DNA from: Acidobacteriota bacterium
GTDB lineage: Bacteria; Acidobacteriota; Terriglobia; Acidiferrales; UBA7541
DNA length: 44,750 bases
Reading direction: 5' to 3'
Assembly (NCBI GenBank): GCA_003224145.1
Contig: QHYN01000245.1
Span: forward strand, 1-44,750
How positions within the stretch are numbered: position 1 is the stretch's first letter; the number at the start of each line of letters is the position of its first letter. The position numbers and the translations under genes were made by a program. This document shows positions 1 through 8,900 of the stretch, in pieces. A model generated the notes under the pieces. It was not told the DNA's origin, did no database searches, and saw only the letters and a program-made list of their open reading frames with translations.

Positions 1-21
1 ACGGAACTGTGGAAAACAAAG

Positions 22-1179
22 ATGCTCAGCCTCGGTGGTAACAGCGGCCGCGAAGTTATCGTTGTTGGCGGCTCCGCAGCGGGACTTCTCACCGCCGTAA
101 GCGTAGCCCGTGGCGGGCGCCCCGTTCGCCTGCTGGAATCCAAGCCACAGTTGGAACCGGCGCCTCGAACACTGATTGTTACCGACCAATTCTGCAGCCA
201 GCTAGGCGCTTTAGCGCAGGAAAGCATCGTCAACGAAATCCACCGGTTCGAACTTTTTACCGACGGCCGTTCCGCGCAGATTGCCCTAAAGAAACCGGAT
301 CTGATTATTGAGCGCTCCCGGCTGATTACTGCCCTGGCGCGGGACGCGCGGTTAGCTGGCGCTTCGCTCTCGTTCAACACGCGCTTCCTTGGAATCGGAC
401 TAAATGAACACGGATTGCGGCTGGAAGTGGAAAGCGCCGGAAAGCGCGAAGAGTTCCATGCAGATAGCGTCGTAGGCGCCGACGGTGCGGCGAGCCGCGT
501 GGCTCGTGCTGCCGGCTGGCCGCCTGTCGAGACCGTGCCGCTGGTGCAAGCCATGGTGCGCCTACCAAAAGATTGCCGGCCGGACACGACTCGGGTGTGG
601 TTCGTGCCTGATGATACGCCCTACTTTTACTGGCTCATCCCCGAATCGGCGGCGCGCGGTGCACTCGGTGTGATTGGCGAGCAAGGCCACGAAACGAAAC
701 AGCGCTTCGAGCGTTTTCTCGAGAAAAAACAACTGGAACCGCTCGAGTGGCAGGGTGCACGCATCCCCGTGTACCGGGGGTGGGTGCCGGTACGACGGCA
801 AATCGGGAACGGCGAAGTGTATTTGGTGGGAGACGCGGCGGCGCAGGTCAAAGTGTCGACCATCGGCGGGATCGTCACCGGGTTTCGAGGCGCGCTTGGA
901 GTAGCGCAAGCCCTGTTGAAGGACGGCCAGAACCAGGAACTTGCCGTGCTTCGGCGCGAACTGGCCACGCACTGGATGATTCGCCGCGCGCTGCATCGTT
1001 TCAAACAAAATGATTATTCGCAACTGGTTGATTTGCTGGATGCTTCGACCCGCGAATCGCTCGGGGAAATCAATCGCGACGATTCGACTCGGCTACTCTG
1101 GAACGTAGTGCGCCGCCAGCCACGCCTGGCGCTGCTGGGACTCCGCGGGCTATTGATGGGGAAACGAACCAATCCCTAG
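22..1179 (+). CDS. FAD-dependent oxidoreductase, geranylgeranyl-reductase-like
   Basis: Predicted flavoprotein of 385 residues in the PHBH/geranylgeranyl reductase superfamily. Seen: an N-terminal Rossmann dinucleotide motif (VIVVGGSAAG, about residues 13-22), a central DG motif (VGADGAAS, 151-158) and a C-terminal FAD motif (GDAAAQVKVSTIGG, 270-283), the three landmarks of the family in the right order. Family members reduce isoprenoid double bonds or hydroxylate aromatic rings. The substrate cannot be told here, but the GDAA...GGI pattern favours the reductase branch. The frame is open from base 1 to the ATG at 22 (seven codons, no stop), so the true start may lie before the window. The gene ends about 170 bases before the UDP-glucose dehydrogenase and shows no clear operon link. 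Confidence 0.75.
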   Translation: MLSLGGNSGREVIVVGGSAAGLLTAVSVARGGRPVRLLESKPQLEPAPRTLIVTDQFCSQLGALAQESIVNEIHRFELFTDGRSAQIALKKPDLIIERSRLITALARDARLAGASLSFNTRFLGIGLNEHGLRLEVESAGKREEFHADSVVGADGAASRVARAAGWPPVETVPLVQAMVRLPKDCRPDTTRVWFVPDDTPYFYWLIPESAARGALGVIGEQGHETKQRFERFLEKKQLEPLEWQGARIPVYRGWVPVRRQIGNGEVYLVGDAAAQVKVSTIGGIVTGFRGALGVAQALLKDGQNQELAVLRRELATHWMIRRALHRFKQNDYSQLVDLLDASTRESLGEINRDDSTRLLWNVVRRQPRLALLGLRGLLMGKRTNP

Positions 1180-1350
1180 GGAAGATCTCATCCGCCAAGG
1201 CAGATCTGGACATCTTAACTCGCTCTACTTTTGGCAAGAGAAAAGAATCAAGAGCTTTTTTCTTGCTCTTGCTTCAGTCACAATAGCAACCTAAAATTTC
1301 GAAGCAGCCCAATTAGTGGTATTTGAATTCTGTCTCAGGGAGAGTTTGTT
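1180..1350. other. Intergenic region with overlapping inverted repeats
   Basis: The 171-base gap between the oxidoreductase and the UDP-glucose dehydrogenase. CAAGAGC (1249-1255) can pair with GCTCTTG (1265-1271) around a T-rich loop. Alternatively GCAAGAG (1234-1240) pairs with CTCTTGC (1266-1272). These could form a terminator-like or switching hairpin after the oxidoreductase, but no good T-tract follows. No convincing promoter was seen. A Shine-Dalgarno-like AGGGAGAG sits at 1337-1344. Confidence 0.35.
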
Positions 1351-2700
1351 TTGCGTCTTTCCGTCATCGGATGCGGATACGTTGGATTGGTCACCGGAGC
1401 CTGCCTCGCCGAGGCCGGGCATGAAGTGGTTTGCACGGACATTGACGGTGACCGCATCGCCATGCTCAAGGCCGGCGGAGTGCCCATTTACGAAGAGTAC
1501 CTCGAGGGAATCCTGGCTTCCGCCCGCAAAGCTGGACGCATTTCTTACACCGCCGATGCCGGGGAAGCCATTCGCGCCGCAGAAGCCATCTTCATATGCG
1601 TTGGGACTCCTCCGAAAGAATCCGGCGAAGCGGACCTGTCCGCCATCGATCACGTGGCGCGCCAAATCGCCGCCGAGGCGCGGACCCCCAAACTTATCGT
1701 TGAAAAAAGCACCGTCCCCGCGCGCACGGGGCTCGAACTGAGCCGAGCCCTCTCGGCCTACTCCCGGAACAGCAATGTAAGATTCCGCGTCGCCTCAAAT
1801 CCGGAGTTTCTTCGTGAAGGAACGGCGGTTGGAGATTTTTTGCATCCGGACCGCATTGTAGTGGGCGTGGAGGACCCTTCGTCGGCCGCGGAACTTCGGG
1901 AAATCTACCGGCCCATTCTCGAGAAGAGCTTTCACTGCCCGGTACACAATGGAACCTGCCCCCCGGGCGCGAAGACGGAATTTCTCGTCACCACCATTAA
2001 CAGCGCCGAACTTATCAAGCACGCGTCAAACTCTTTTCTCGCACTGAAAATCAGTTACGCCAACGTGATCGCGGATCTTTGCGAAAAAATTGGCGCCAAC
2101 GTCGAAGAAGTCACGTATGCCATGGGTCTGGACCCGCGCATCGGCGGACAATTTCTCAAGGCCGGTCTCGGGTATGGGGGCTTCTGCTTTCCGAAGGATG
2201 TGCAGGCTTTCATTCACCTCGCAGCTAAAGTCGGCGTGGAGTTCGACATCCTGAAGGCCGCCGAACGCGTGAACAAACAGCGGGTCGACCGGTTCTTTGA
2301 AAAGATCCACCAGGCCTTGTGGGTGGTGAAAGGCAAGCGCGTGGCCGTGCTGGGACTGGCGTTCAAGGCCAATACGGATGACATTCGCTTCGCCCCGGCA
2401 TTGGAAGTCGTGAAGCGCCTGCTGGAGGAAGGTGCCGTGGTGCATACGACAGATCCCGAAGCGATGCCGCGCATGAAGGCTCTCTTTCCACAGGTGCAGT
2501 ATCACGAAGATCCTTACGATGCTTTACGCGACGCGGACGCTGCTCTCATCTGCACCGAGTGGAACACTTTTCGAACTCTTGACTGGGAGCGCGGTGGAAG
2601 CCTCATGGCGCGCAAACTGGTGGTCGACGGACGCAATCTCTATACCCCCCAAGGCATGCGCGAAAAGGGATTTGAGTACTACTCCTTCGGCAGAGAGTAG
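1351..2700 (+). CDS. ugd: UDP-glucose 6-dehydrogenase
   Basis: Oxidises UDP-glucose to UDP-glucuronate with two NAD+; cytosolic. The 449 residues match the family's usual length. Seen: an N-terminal NAD-binding motif (GCGYVGLVTG, residues 8-17), the conserved EKSTVP segment of the first domain, the catalytic cysteine in GYGGFCFPKD (Cys279), and the C-terminal UDP-binding domain starting near VLGLAFKANTDD. The start is a TTG preceded by AGGGAGAG six bases upstream; no ATG gives the N-terminal MRLSVIGCG. The convergent neighbour, UDP-glucuronate decarboxylase, uses the product, so the pair makes UDP-xylose. Only 24 bases separate the two stop codons. Confidence 0.95.
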   Translation: MRLSVIGCGYVGLVTGACLAEAGHEVVCTDIDGDRIAMLKAGGVPIYEEYLEGILASARKAGRISYTADAGEAIRAAEAIFICVGTPPKESGEADLSAIDHVARQIAAEARTPKLIVEKSTVPARTGLELSRALSAYSRNSNVRFRVASNPEFLREGTAVGDFLHPDRIVVGVEDPSSAAELREIYRPILEKSFHCPVHNGTCPPGAKTEFLVTTINSAELIKHASNSFLALKISYANVIADLCEKIGANVEEVTYAMGLDPRIGGQFLKAGLGYGGFCFPKDVQAFIHLAAKVGVEFDILKAAERVNKQRVDRFFEKIHQALWVVKGKRVAVLGLAFKANTDDIRFAPALEVVKRLLEEGAVVHTTDPEAMPRMKALFPQVQYHEDPYDALRDADAALICTEWNTFRTLDWERGGSLMARKLVVDGRNLYTPQGMREKGFEYYSFGRE

Positions 2701-2724
2701 TTTCGCCTTTCAGACAGTGTCGAA

Positions 2725-3696
2725 TCACTCGCCTGACTTCTTTTGGCCATCGAGTTTCCTATTTCTTGTGAAGACCTGCTTGAAATGGGCGAGTGTGAGC
2801 TTCAGTCCCTCTTCCAAGCCAACCTTTGGCTCCCAATTCAAGATCCGTCTCGCTTTGCTGATGTCCGGGCATCGGCGTTTCGGATCATCTTGTGGAAGCG
2901 GCTCGAAAACAATCGGAGGCGGATTCTCGAAATGCTTCCGGACGCGTTCGGCAAAGTCGAGAAGCGTAATCTCCTGCGGATTCCCGATATTAACTGGCAG
3001 GTGCTCGTCGAACATCATGAGCCGATAGATTCCCTCAATCAGGTCGGAGACATAGCAAAAGCTGCGTGTCTGTTTTCCATCTCCATAGACGGTCAGCGGC
3101 ATTCCACTCAGCGCCTGAAAAACGAAATTCGGCAGTGCGCGGCCGTCATTCAATCGCATGCGCGGCCCATAGGTATTGAAGATTCGCACGATACGGGTGT
3201 CCACGCCATGGTATCGGTGATACGCCATGGTCATAGCTTCCGCGAAACGCTTGGCCTCATCGTACACGCCGCGCGGGCCAATGGGATTCACGTGTCCCCA
3301 GTATTCTTCGTTTTGTGGAGAGACTTCCGGGTCGCCGTAGCATTCACTGGTGGAGGCCAGAAAGAATTTTGCGTTCTTTGCCTTCGCCAGGCCTAAGGCG
3401 TTGTGCGTACCGAGCGCGCCAACCTTCAACGTAGGAATAGGCATCTTCAAGTAATCCACAGGGCTCGCTGGCGATGCAAAATGCAGCACGTAATCCACCG
3501 GCCCAGGCACATCAATGTAGTTGGAGACATCCGCGCGCAGCATCCGGAACTTCGGATGCTTTAGCAAGTGGGCGACATTGATGTCGGCTCCCGTCACCAG
3601 GTTGTCCAGGGCCAGCACATCCCAGCGTTCGGCGAGGAGCTTGTCGCAAAGATGCGACCCGAGAAATCCCGCTCCGCCGGTGACCACTGCGCGCAT
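2725..3696 (-). CDS. UDP-glucuronate decarboxylase (UDP-xylose synthase)
   Basis: Extended short-chain dehydrogenase of 323 residues that decarboxylates UDP-glucuronate to UDP-xylose through a 4-keto intermediate. Seen: GGAGFLG nucleotide motif (residues 7-13), TSECYGDP and the YDEAK catalytic pair (Tyr145, Lys149), and the segment after it ([11 protein letters not shown]) typical of UXS enzymes rather than GalE. The start ATG at 3696 is chosen over the frame's earlier start at 3774 because AGGAGG lies four bases upstream and the protein then begins directly at [10 protein letters not shown]. Divergent from the YdcF-like gene with 92 bases between; convergent with ugd, which supplies its substrate. 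Confidence 0.93.
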   Translation of the reverse strand: MRAVVTGGAGFLGSHLCDKLLAERWDVLALDNLVTGADINVAHLLKHPKFRMLRADVSNYIDVPGPVDYVLHFASPASPVDYLKMPIPTLKVGALGTHNALGLAKAKNAKFFLASTSECYGDPEVSPQNEEYWGHVNPIGPRGVYDEAKRFAEAMTMAYHRYHGVDTRIVRIFNTYGPRMRLNDGRALPNFVFQALSGMPLTVYGDGKQTRSFCYVSDLIEGIYRLMMFDEHLPVNIGNPQEITLLDFAERVRKHFENPPPIVFEPLPQDDPKRRCPDISKARRILNWEPKVGLEEGLKLTLAHFKQVFTRNRKLDGQKKSGE

Positions 3697-3788
3697 CCGT
3701 CCTCCTCGTGAATTCGAACCGACAGTGTAACTGGAGCGCTGGCGATTGACCACTGCGTCGGCCCGGGATAGCATGCGCGAGTTTCCAA

Positions 3789-4454
3789 ATGACTAGCTCA
3801 GAAAATTCCACCACCCGTGTCAGGCTGCGGAAGCGCTATTGGGCCATCCTTGCTGCTGCCGGTTGCAGTGTTCTGGCTCTTGTTTTAGCTGCGTTTCTTG
3901 GGATCGGCCGATGGCTGGTCGTGGAAGATCCGCTGGTGAAAGCACGCGCCATCGCTGTGCTCAGCGGCAGAATGCCTTTGCGGGCCATCGAGGCGGCCAA
4001 GCTTTATCGCCAGGGCTATGCGCGAGAGATCTGGCTCACACATTCTTCCGATCCGGGAGAAACTTTGGAAGCGATGGGGATTCGCTATGCTGGCGAAGAG
4101 TATTACAACACTCGCGTCTTGATTCACGAAGGCGTGCCTCCCGAATCGATTCATGTTCTTGATACCCCGATTGTCAATACCGTCGACGAAATCAAGCTGA
4201 TTAGCGCTGCGCTCGATCGAGAGAAGGACCGCTCCGTGATCCTCGTTACCACCAAAGTTCATACGCGGCGTGTGCGCCTGCTCTGGCGAAAACTGGCTTC
4301 GAAACAAACCCGGGCCATCGCGCGAGCGGCATCCGATGATCCCTTCGATCCCCGCCATTGGTGGCGCACCTCGAGCGATGTGCTTGATGTCGTGCGCGAG
4401 GTCCTGGGTTTGCTTAACGCTTGGGCGGGCCTGCCACTCACACCAAACCATTGA
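3789..4454 (+). CDS. YdcF/SanA-like DUF218 membrane protein
   Basis: A 221-residue protein with one N-terminal membrane anchor (about residues 17-40) followed by a DUF218 domain. Seen: [20 protein letters not shown] and a NTVDEI-type segment followed by [12 protein letters not shown], matching the family pattern of a Rossmann-like domain with a conserved Asn-Thr and a late His-x-x-Arg. Known relatives (YdcF, SanA, ElyC) act in envelope or polysaccharide homeostasis, with no agreed reaction. Its place among nucleotide-sugar genes fits an envelope role, which is inference. The last residues, beyond about 195, are unlike the family core. It lies convergent to the phosphatase gene, 35 bases away. 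Confidence 0.72.
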   Translation: MTSSENSTTRVRLRKRYWAILAAAGCSVLALVLAAFLGIGRWLVVEDPLVKARAIAVLSGRMPLRAIEAAKLYRQGYAREIWLTHSSDPGETLEAMGIRYAGEEYYNTRVLIHEGVPPESIHVLDTPIVNTVDEIKLISAALDREKDRSVILVTTKVHTRRVRLLWRKLASKQTRAIARAASDDPFDPRHWWRTSSDVLDVVREVLGLLNAWAGLPLTPNH

Positions 4455-4489
4455 ATCGGTGTCGGCCGTGGGCGAACTCCGGAAATCCT

Positions 4490-5260
4490 TCAGAAGAAGA
4501 GAAATCGTTTTCGCTTGGGCGATGGCGCTTCCTCTTCTACTTCCGGAACATGCGGCAAGTCCCGCCCTTCAAAAGCTGCCAGCGGATTCTCCAGGAACAA
4601 GGCGCGAGCCTTCTCTTCCCCGAACTGGCCCTCTACCACATCGTATGCGCCTTGCAGTCGCAATGGCCGATTCCGGTTGTTGTGCGCATCACTCGCCACG
4701 AAATGGATAATCCCATCGCGAATCCACTCCAGCGCGTTCTGCTGTGCCACCAAGCCGAATACTCCGGTAAGCGCGCCTCCGGTTACCTGGGCAAAGCAGC
4801 CGCGTCTTACCCAGTCTCTTAAGCGTTCCGGGTGCGCGAGCAGAATGGCGTTGCGCTCCGGGTGAGTAATGATTGGGCGCAGCCCGGCTAGCTGAATTTC
4901 ATGCAATGTTTGATCCATCGACGGAGGAATAGAGATTTCGTTAAATTCCAGCAGCAAATAATCGCGCTGGTTGATGCAATACGCCCGGGAATCTTTGCGC
5001 AAGGAGCTGAGGTTCTCTGGGCTGAGGTGAAAATCGCAGCCGGTGGCAACCTTCAGCCGGTCGCCGAGTTGCGCCAGCAATTGCTCTCGGAGTTGGCAGA
5101 CATGGGCGAAATCAAACCAAAATTTGTTATTGGCGTGTGGAGTTGCCACAACGTGCGTGATGCCTTCGGCGATTGCTGTTTCCGCCATGGCCAGCGATTC
5201 TTCCATGGTATCGGGGCCATCATCGAGCCCCGGAAGGATGTGACAATGTACATCGACCAT
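4490..5260 (-). CDS. CpsB/CapC/YwqE-type PHP tyrosine-protein phosphatase
   Basis: A 256-residue metal-dependent phosphatase of the PHP fold that dephosphorylates tyrosine on polysaccharide-export kinases in known systems. Seen: DVHCHILPGLDDGP at the start (His5 and His7 as metal ligands), ATPH near residue 40, the ITHPERN segment, and ASDAHNNRNRP near the C-terminus, all in family order. The ATG at 5260 has GGAG seven bases upstream. It is the last gene of a three-gene minus-strand run behind the two TauE/SafE halves, only 15 bases after the second. No matching Wzc/BY-kinase gene is in the window. The nucleotide-sugar neighbours support a role in exopolysaccharide control. Confidence 0.85.
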   Translation of the reverse strand: MVDVHCHILPGLDDGPDTMEESLAMAETAIAEGITHVVATPHANNKFWFDFAHVCQLREQLLAQLGDRLKVATGCDFHLSPENLSSLRKDSRAYCINQRDYLLLEFNEISIPPSMDQTLHEIQLAGLRPIITHPERNAILLAHPERLRDWVRRGCFAQVTGGALTGVFGLVAQQNALEWIRDGIIHFVASDAHNNRNRPLRLQGAYDVVEGQFGEEKARALFLENPLAAFEGRDLPHVPEVEEEAPSPKRKRFLFF

Positions 5261-5275
5261 CGAATTCTCCGTCCC

Positions 5276-5659
5276 CTAGCGCCACCAGGCGCTGGCCGCC
5301 TGCCACGCGCCAAGTGCGAACAGGATGCCTGCAAATACCTGCCGCATCCGTCGAGGCTGGATATTTTTTGCCAGGATTCCACCTACGATCCCGCCCAGGA
5401 ACACTCCGGGGATCAACAACAGGCCCGTCCTCCAGGAAACAAAGCCTTGCCGGGCGTATGCCATTAATGCCAGGGCTCCGGTGGGCGGGATCATTGCAAC
5501 TAAGCTTGTTCCCTGGGCGCGGTGCTGGCTGAAGGAGAATAGCAACCCAAGCAGGGGCACGAGCAGGACTCCACCGCCGATGCCAAACATTCCTGAGGCC
5601 ACTCCACACATACACGCGACCACGAATATTCCCGTGTCACGTCCAATCCCTTCAACCAC
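5276..5659 (-). CDS. TauE/SafE-family permease, second half-length subunit
   Basis: A 127-residue membrane protein equal to one repeat of the TauE/SafE (PF01925-type) anion exporter. Seen: GMFGIGGGVLLVPLLG, QGTSLVAMIPPTG and a final hydrophobic helix (VFAGILFALGAW), four membrane segments in all. The start is read as GTG at 5659, overlapping the upstream half's stop (5652-5654), with AAGGAG seven bases before it; the longer frame to 5896 is a shadow of the upstream gene. Its sequence parallels the upstream half (GIGGG-LVP, AQGTSL, PP-G), so the two probably assemble as a heterodimer equal to a full eight-helix exporter. The substrate is unknown; sulfite, sulfoacetate or other organic anions are typical. 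Confidence 0.75.
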   Translation of the reverse strand: MVEGIGRDTGIFVVACMCGVASGMFGIGGGVLLVPLLGLLFSFSQHRAQGTSLVAMIPPTGALALMAYARQGFVSWRTGLLLIPGVFLGGIVGGILAKNIQPRRMRQVFAGILFALGAWQAASAWWR

Positions 5660-6056
5660 GGGCCTGCTCCTTCCCGCCCGCAACGGCTCTACTCTCGATT
5701 TGCGCCTTTCTCCACAACAGAATTGCCGACAGTACAAGGAAGGAGCCAAACAATCCTTGGAGATTCCGGGAAGGCATGGGCAGCGCGAGCGAGCTCCCTC
5801 CATAGGCCCCAAGAAGAATTCCCAGCGCGCACAGTATCCCTGCTCGCAAATCAACCTGGCCCTCCTTCCAGTATTCGCGCAGCGCACCCAGTCCAATGGG
5901 CGGCAACAGAATAAACAGCGAAGTGCCTTGCGCCAAGTGCTGGTCCATGCCTAGCACATAGACCATCGCTGGCACGAGCACGACCCCGCCGCCAATACCC
6001 ATCAGGCCTACCAGCACCCCAACACCGAGTCCTAGCAAGAGAATGATCAAAGTCAT
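5652..6056 (-). CDS. TauE/SafE-family permease, first half-length subunit
   Basis: A 134-residue four-helix membrane protein. Seen: GLMGIGGGVVLVPAMV (about residues 18-33), AQGTSLFILLPPIGLGALREYWKEG and two further hydrophobic helices ending in a basic, hydrophilic tail. It corresponds to the N-terminal repeat of ordinary 240-270 residue TauE/SafE proteins. The stop overlaps the GTG start of the second half by eight bases, giving translational coupling. It heads the minus-strand run with the second half and the PHP phosphatase. A frameshift of one ancestral full-length gene is possible, but the second half has its own well-placed ribosome site and both halves are complete four-helix units, so a functional pair is favoured. 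Confidence 0.75.
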   Translation of the reverse strand: MTLIILLLGLGVGVLVGLMGIGGGVVLVPAMVYVLGMDQHLAQGTSLFILLPPIGLGALREYWKEGQVDLRAGILCALGILLGAYGGSSLALPMPSRNLQGLFGSFLVLSAILLWRKAQIESRAVAGGKEQARG

Positions 6057-6350
6057 CGTTATATGCGCGCAGCGTGCGAATCGTCGAGGCCGCTAGGCCG
6101 TGCCATGCCTATCTTCCCCTGTCCTGCAGCACACGGCAACCTCCGTTACACCTGCGGCAAGCTGCAAAAAGCCGAATATTTTTGTGTCTGCGCGGAACCT
6201 GCTATATTTACCTGTCTTTGCTGCATCAGCCGAGTGTCCTGTTGGGATTGACCGAGAATCAGGGCCGCAGGCGAAGCCGGATCCCCGAAAACGCGATTTC
6301 GCTGACTCCACGCCGCCCGGGGCAAGATCACGAGGAGTAAAAAGTAACAA
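6057..6350. promoter_or_regulatory. Divergent intergenic region upstream of the WecC-like and TauE genes
   Basis: A 294-base region between divergent genes. On the plus strand TTGTGT, 15 bases, then TATATT (about 6181-6207) could be a weak promoter for the dehydrogenase. GAGGAG at about 6331-6336 is the only ribosome-site-like sequence and lies unusually far (13 bases) from the ATG at 6351. No riboswitch family was recognised. The promoter call is tentative. Confidence 0.3.
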
Positions 6351-7706
6351 ATGGCCATTGACCGGAAACCCGAGTTTTTCAAAGGCGCACAGCTCAAAGT
6401 GGCAATCATCGGCTGCGGATACGTGGGCTTGCCGCTGGCGCTGCGCTTTGCCGAAGCAGGGCACAAAGTCACGGGATTTGATACGGACCCCAAGAAAGTG
6501 ACCATGCTCAATGGTGGCAAGTCCTACATCGAACACATTCCTCGAAATAAGATCCAGCAGTTCGTCCATAGCCGGCACTTTAGCGCCACCACCGATTTCG
6601 CGGAGCTCAAAGAACTCGACGCCATCCTCATCTGTGTGCCCACGCCGCTCGACGAGCGCCGCGAACCGGATTTGACCTACATCCAACAAACGGCCCTTTC
6701 CATCTATCCGCATCTGCAAAAAGGACAGCTTGTGGTCCTCGAATCGACCACTTACCCAGGCACGACGGAAGAACTCGTCTTGCCGATTCTGGAGAAGAGT
6801 GGCCTGCACTGCCCGATTGCGGCGGGCCCGGAAAGCGAAAGCGTGGTCTGCGACTTCTGGCTGGCTTTTTCACCGGAGCGCGAAGATCCCGGAAACAAGC
6901 AGTTTGGCTTGGCCCTCATTCCCAAAGTCGTCGGCGGCTTGAATCCTCCCAGCGGCCGCGCCGCGCAGGCTCTCTACGCACAGGTCGTCGCCCGCGTCAT
7001 TCCCGTCAGCTCCACGCGCACCGCGGAAATGGCCAAGCTGCTCGAAAACATCTTCCGCTGCGTGAACATCGCACTCGTCAACGAACTCAAGCAGCTCTGC
7101 TTGCGCATGAATATTGACATCTGGGAAGTCATCGATGCAGCCTCCACGAAACCTTTTGGCTTCATGCCGTTTTATCCCGGACCTGGTCTGGGCGGCCACT
7201 GCATTCCGGTGGACCCGTTTTATCTTTCCTGGAAAGCACGCGAGTATGACTTCTCGGCGCGTTTTATTGAACTGGCCGGTGAAGTTAACACGGGAATGCC
7301 TTACCACGTCGTGGACGCGATCGCCCGCGCGCTCAATGATCACAAGAAGAGCACGAAGGGCTCGAAGATTCTTGTGCTCGGTGTAGCCTACAAGAAAGAC
7401 GTGGACGATTTGCGGGAATCTCCAACGCTGAAAATCATGCAGCTCTTAAAAGAGCGGGGCGCAATGCTGGACTATAACGATCCCTATTTCCCGCAACTCC
7501 ACAAAATGCGGCACTACAATTACGAAAATATGAAGTCGGTGCCGCTCACTCCTCATTCATTGGGGAGCTACGATGCGGTGGTGATTGCGACAGACCATTC
7601 CAGCTACGATTACCCAACGATCGTGGACGCCGCGAAGCTGGTCATCGACACACGCAACGCTACACGCCGCGTCATCCGCCACCGCGAAAAGATCGTCCTC
7701 TGCTAG
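6351..7706 (+). CDS. UDP-sugar 6-dehydrogenase, WecC/WbpA type
   Basis: A 451-residue nucleotide-sugar dehydrogenase that should oxidise C6 of a UDP-N-acetylhexosamine (UDP-ManNAc or UDP-GlcNAc) to the uronic acid. Seen: VAIIGCGYVGLPLALRFAEAG near residues 18-38, LESTTYPGTTEE, the extended loop SPEREDPGN typical of this branch, and the catalytic cysteine in GLGGHCIPVDP (Cys284). These separate it from the UDP-glucose dehydrogenase at 1351-2700, which lacks SPERxxPG and has GGFCFPKD. It is followed after 48 bases by the convergent DUF3108-like gene. Exact substrate is not decidable from sequence alone. Confidence 0.9.
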   Translation: MAIDRKPEFFKGAQLKVAIIGCGYVGLPLALRFAEAGHKVTGFDTDPKKVTMLNGGKSYIEHIPRNKIQQFVHSRHFSATTDFAELKELDAILICVPTPLDERREPDLTYIQQTALSIYPHLQKGQLVVLESTTYPGTTEELVLPILEKSGLHCPIAAGPESESVVCDFWLAFSPEREDPGNKQFGLALIPKVVGGLNPPSGRAAQALYAQVVARVIPVSSTRTAEMAKLLENIFRCVNIALVNELKQLCLRMNIDIWEVIDAASTKPFGFMPFYPGPGLGGHCIPVDPFYLSWKAREYDFSARFIELAGEVNTGMPYHVVDAIARALNDHKKSTKGSKILVLGVAYKKDVDDLRESPTLKIMQLLKERGAMLDYNDPYFPQLHKMRHYNYENMKSVPLTPHSLGSYDAVVIATDHSSYDYPTIVDAAKLVIDTRNATRRVIRHREKIVLC

Positions 7707-7727
7707 TGTCGTATTTCTCTGCCCTTC

Positions 7728-7755
7728 AACTTTTGACTGTGGACTCTCGACTCTT
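7728..7755 (+). repeat. Degenerate 7-bp tandem repeats
   Basis: Four consecutive heptamers share the pattern nACTnTn: AACTTTT (7728-7734), GACTGTG (7735-7741), GACTCTC (7742-7748) and GACTCTT (7749-7755). They fill the short gap between the convergent dehydrogenase and DUF3108-like genes and touch the latter's stop codon. They resemble the short tandem heptamers known from filamentous cyanobacteria, though that comparison is by pattern only. Confidence 0.5.
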
Positions 7756-8645
7756 TACTTCACCTTCTCCAGCTCGACGCGCGCGGTGGCAAACGGCATC
7801 ACCGCCTCGAGCAGCACCGGCGTCCGCGCAGCATTGTTTGCGAGATAGAGAACAAAGGACGCATCTTTCATCTCTGCGCCGTTCTCGAATACCCGGATGT
7901 CGACCCGTGAAGCGGCATATTCTCCTGCGGGAACGGATACATGCGCTGCCGTACCCGCAATTTTTGCTCGCACGTCGTAGAGTTTGTGCCCGTCATAGAC
8001 CGGGCAGCGCGCGTTGGGCGTTTTGGTCCAGTCCACGTTGCGCAGGTACTGCATCATCCCGAGCGGGTCGCGCGTACCCGGCAGCACGCGAGCTTCGGTT
8101 GCATCGGGAGGCGCCGGTTCCTTGCCGGTGGCGGTCATGCGCTGGATGGATTCGACTTTCTGCCCGCGCTCGCTCAAGTGCATTTCATACTGCAGGCTCG
8201 CCATCGTCGCGGCGTCACTATAAGAGTCAAATTGATCATCCAGCTCAAACACCATGCGCAAAGGATTTTGCGTGTGCGCAGAAGCTTGTAAATGCCATGC
8301 GCTCTTGCCTGAAAAATTTCCTTTTCCAGCAACCTTCAGCCTCAGCGTTGCTACGTTGTTCAAGTTTGCGACATTCGCCGTGTAATCCAACACTTCTCCC
8401 GCTCTCAGGGACGGCTCGGCATCTCCGGGTGCCGGCAATTTCTTCGCACTTGCTTCAACGGAGCCCCTTGCGATGGGGGTACTTGCTGGTGGATTGGCGG
8501 GCACCGCCTCATGGAATCCCGGCGGCTCGGCGGAGACGACCTCGGGGAAGGCCTGCCCGTTCCGGCTATGCAGCCAATAAAATGCTCCCGCGGCGCAACT
8601 CAGCGCCACCAGGGTGCCGATCCCAATCATCGCCTTTGCGCTCAT
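7755..8645 (-). CDS. DUF3108-like predicted envelope protein
   Basis: A 296-residue protein with an N-terminal signal anchor (about residues 6-24: IGIGTLVALSCAAGAFYWL), a Pro/Ala-rich linker, and a beta-rich domain beginning at LRAGEVLDYTANVANLNNVATL. That opening and the later VPAGEYAASRVDIRVFENG segment resemble DUF3108 (PF11306-type) periplasmic proteins; the match is by eye and the function is unknown. The start is placed at ATG 8645 (MSAKAMIG) because it begins the hydrophobic anchor; the frame's earlier start at 8822 would add about 59 low-quality residues. Convergent to the WecC-like gene, with no operon partner. Confidence 0.65.
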   Translation of the reverse strand: MSAKAMIGIGTLVALSCAAGAFYWLHSRNGQAFPEVVSAEPPGFHEAVPANPPASTPIARGSVEASAKKLPAPGDAEPSLRAGEVLDYTANVANLNNVATLRLKVAGKGNFSGKSAWHLQASAHTQNPLRMVFELDDQFDSYSDAATMASLQYEMHLSERGQKVESIQRMTATGKEPAPPDATEARVLPGTRDPLGMMQYLRNVDWTKTPNARCPVYDGHKLYDVRAKIAGTAAHVSVPAGEYAASRVDIRVFENGAEMKDASFVLYLANNAARTPVLLEAVMPFATARVELEKVK

Positions 8646-8854
8646 GCTCTTTGTTTGACGCTCATTGGAAACAGCCGTTTGCCCGCCGCACTTCTGTCGT
8701 ACAATATCTCTCCGTACGCGGAAATCATCCGGCTCCCTTCGCCGGCTTGCCGCGAAATATGAGCGTATCAGAACGTGGGCCAGTCTTTCCCGGAATTGCG
8801 GCGGCCACGCACAGTTCACCAACCTGATCGTCGGCCCATGGCGGGCCGCTAGAG

Positions 8855-8871
8855 CTAGTGCCGTTCCAACT
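8855..8871 (+). repeat. Left terminal inverted repeat
   Basis: CTAGTGCCGTTCCAACT, the exact reverse complement of 9163-9179. It is followed by a short T-run and lies 29 bases before the nuclease start codon. Confidence 0.85.
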
Positions 8872-8900
8872 TTTTTGGGCCAAATGAATTAGGAGCATCG

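Noticed and set aside
3594-3788. Upstream extension of the UXS frame and small minus-strand frames near 3700-3800
   Set aside because: AGGAGG four bases before ATG 3696 and the conserved protein start make the upstream part non-coding.
7706-8827. 373-codon plus-strand open frame opposite the DUF3108-like gene
   Set aside because: Arg/Ser-rich translation without domain signal, antisense to a gene with signal anchor and family-like strands.
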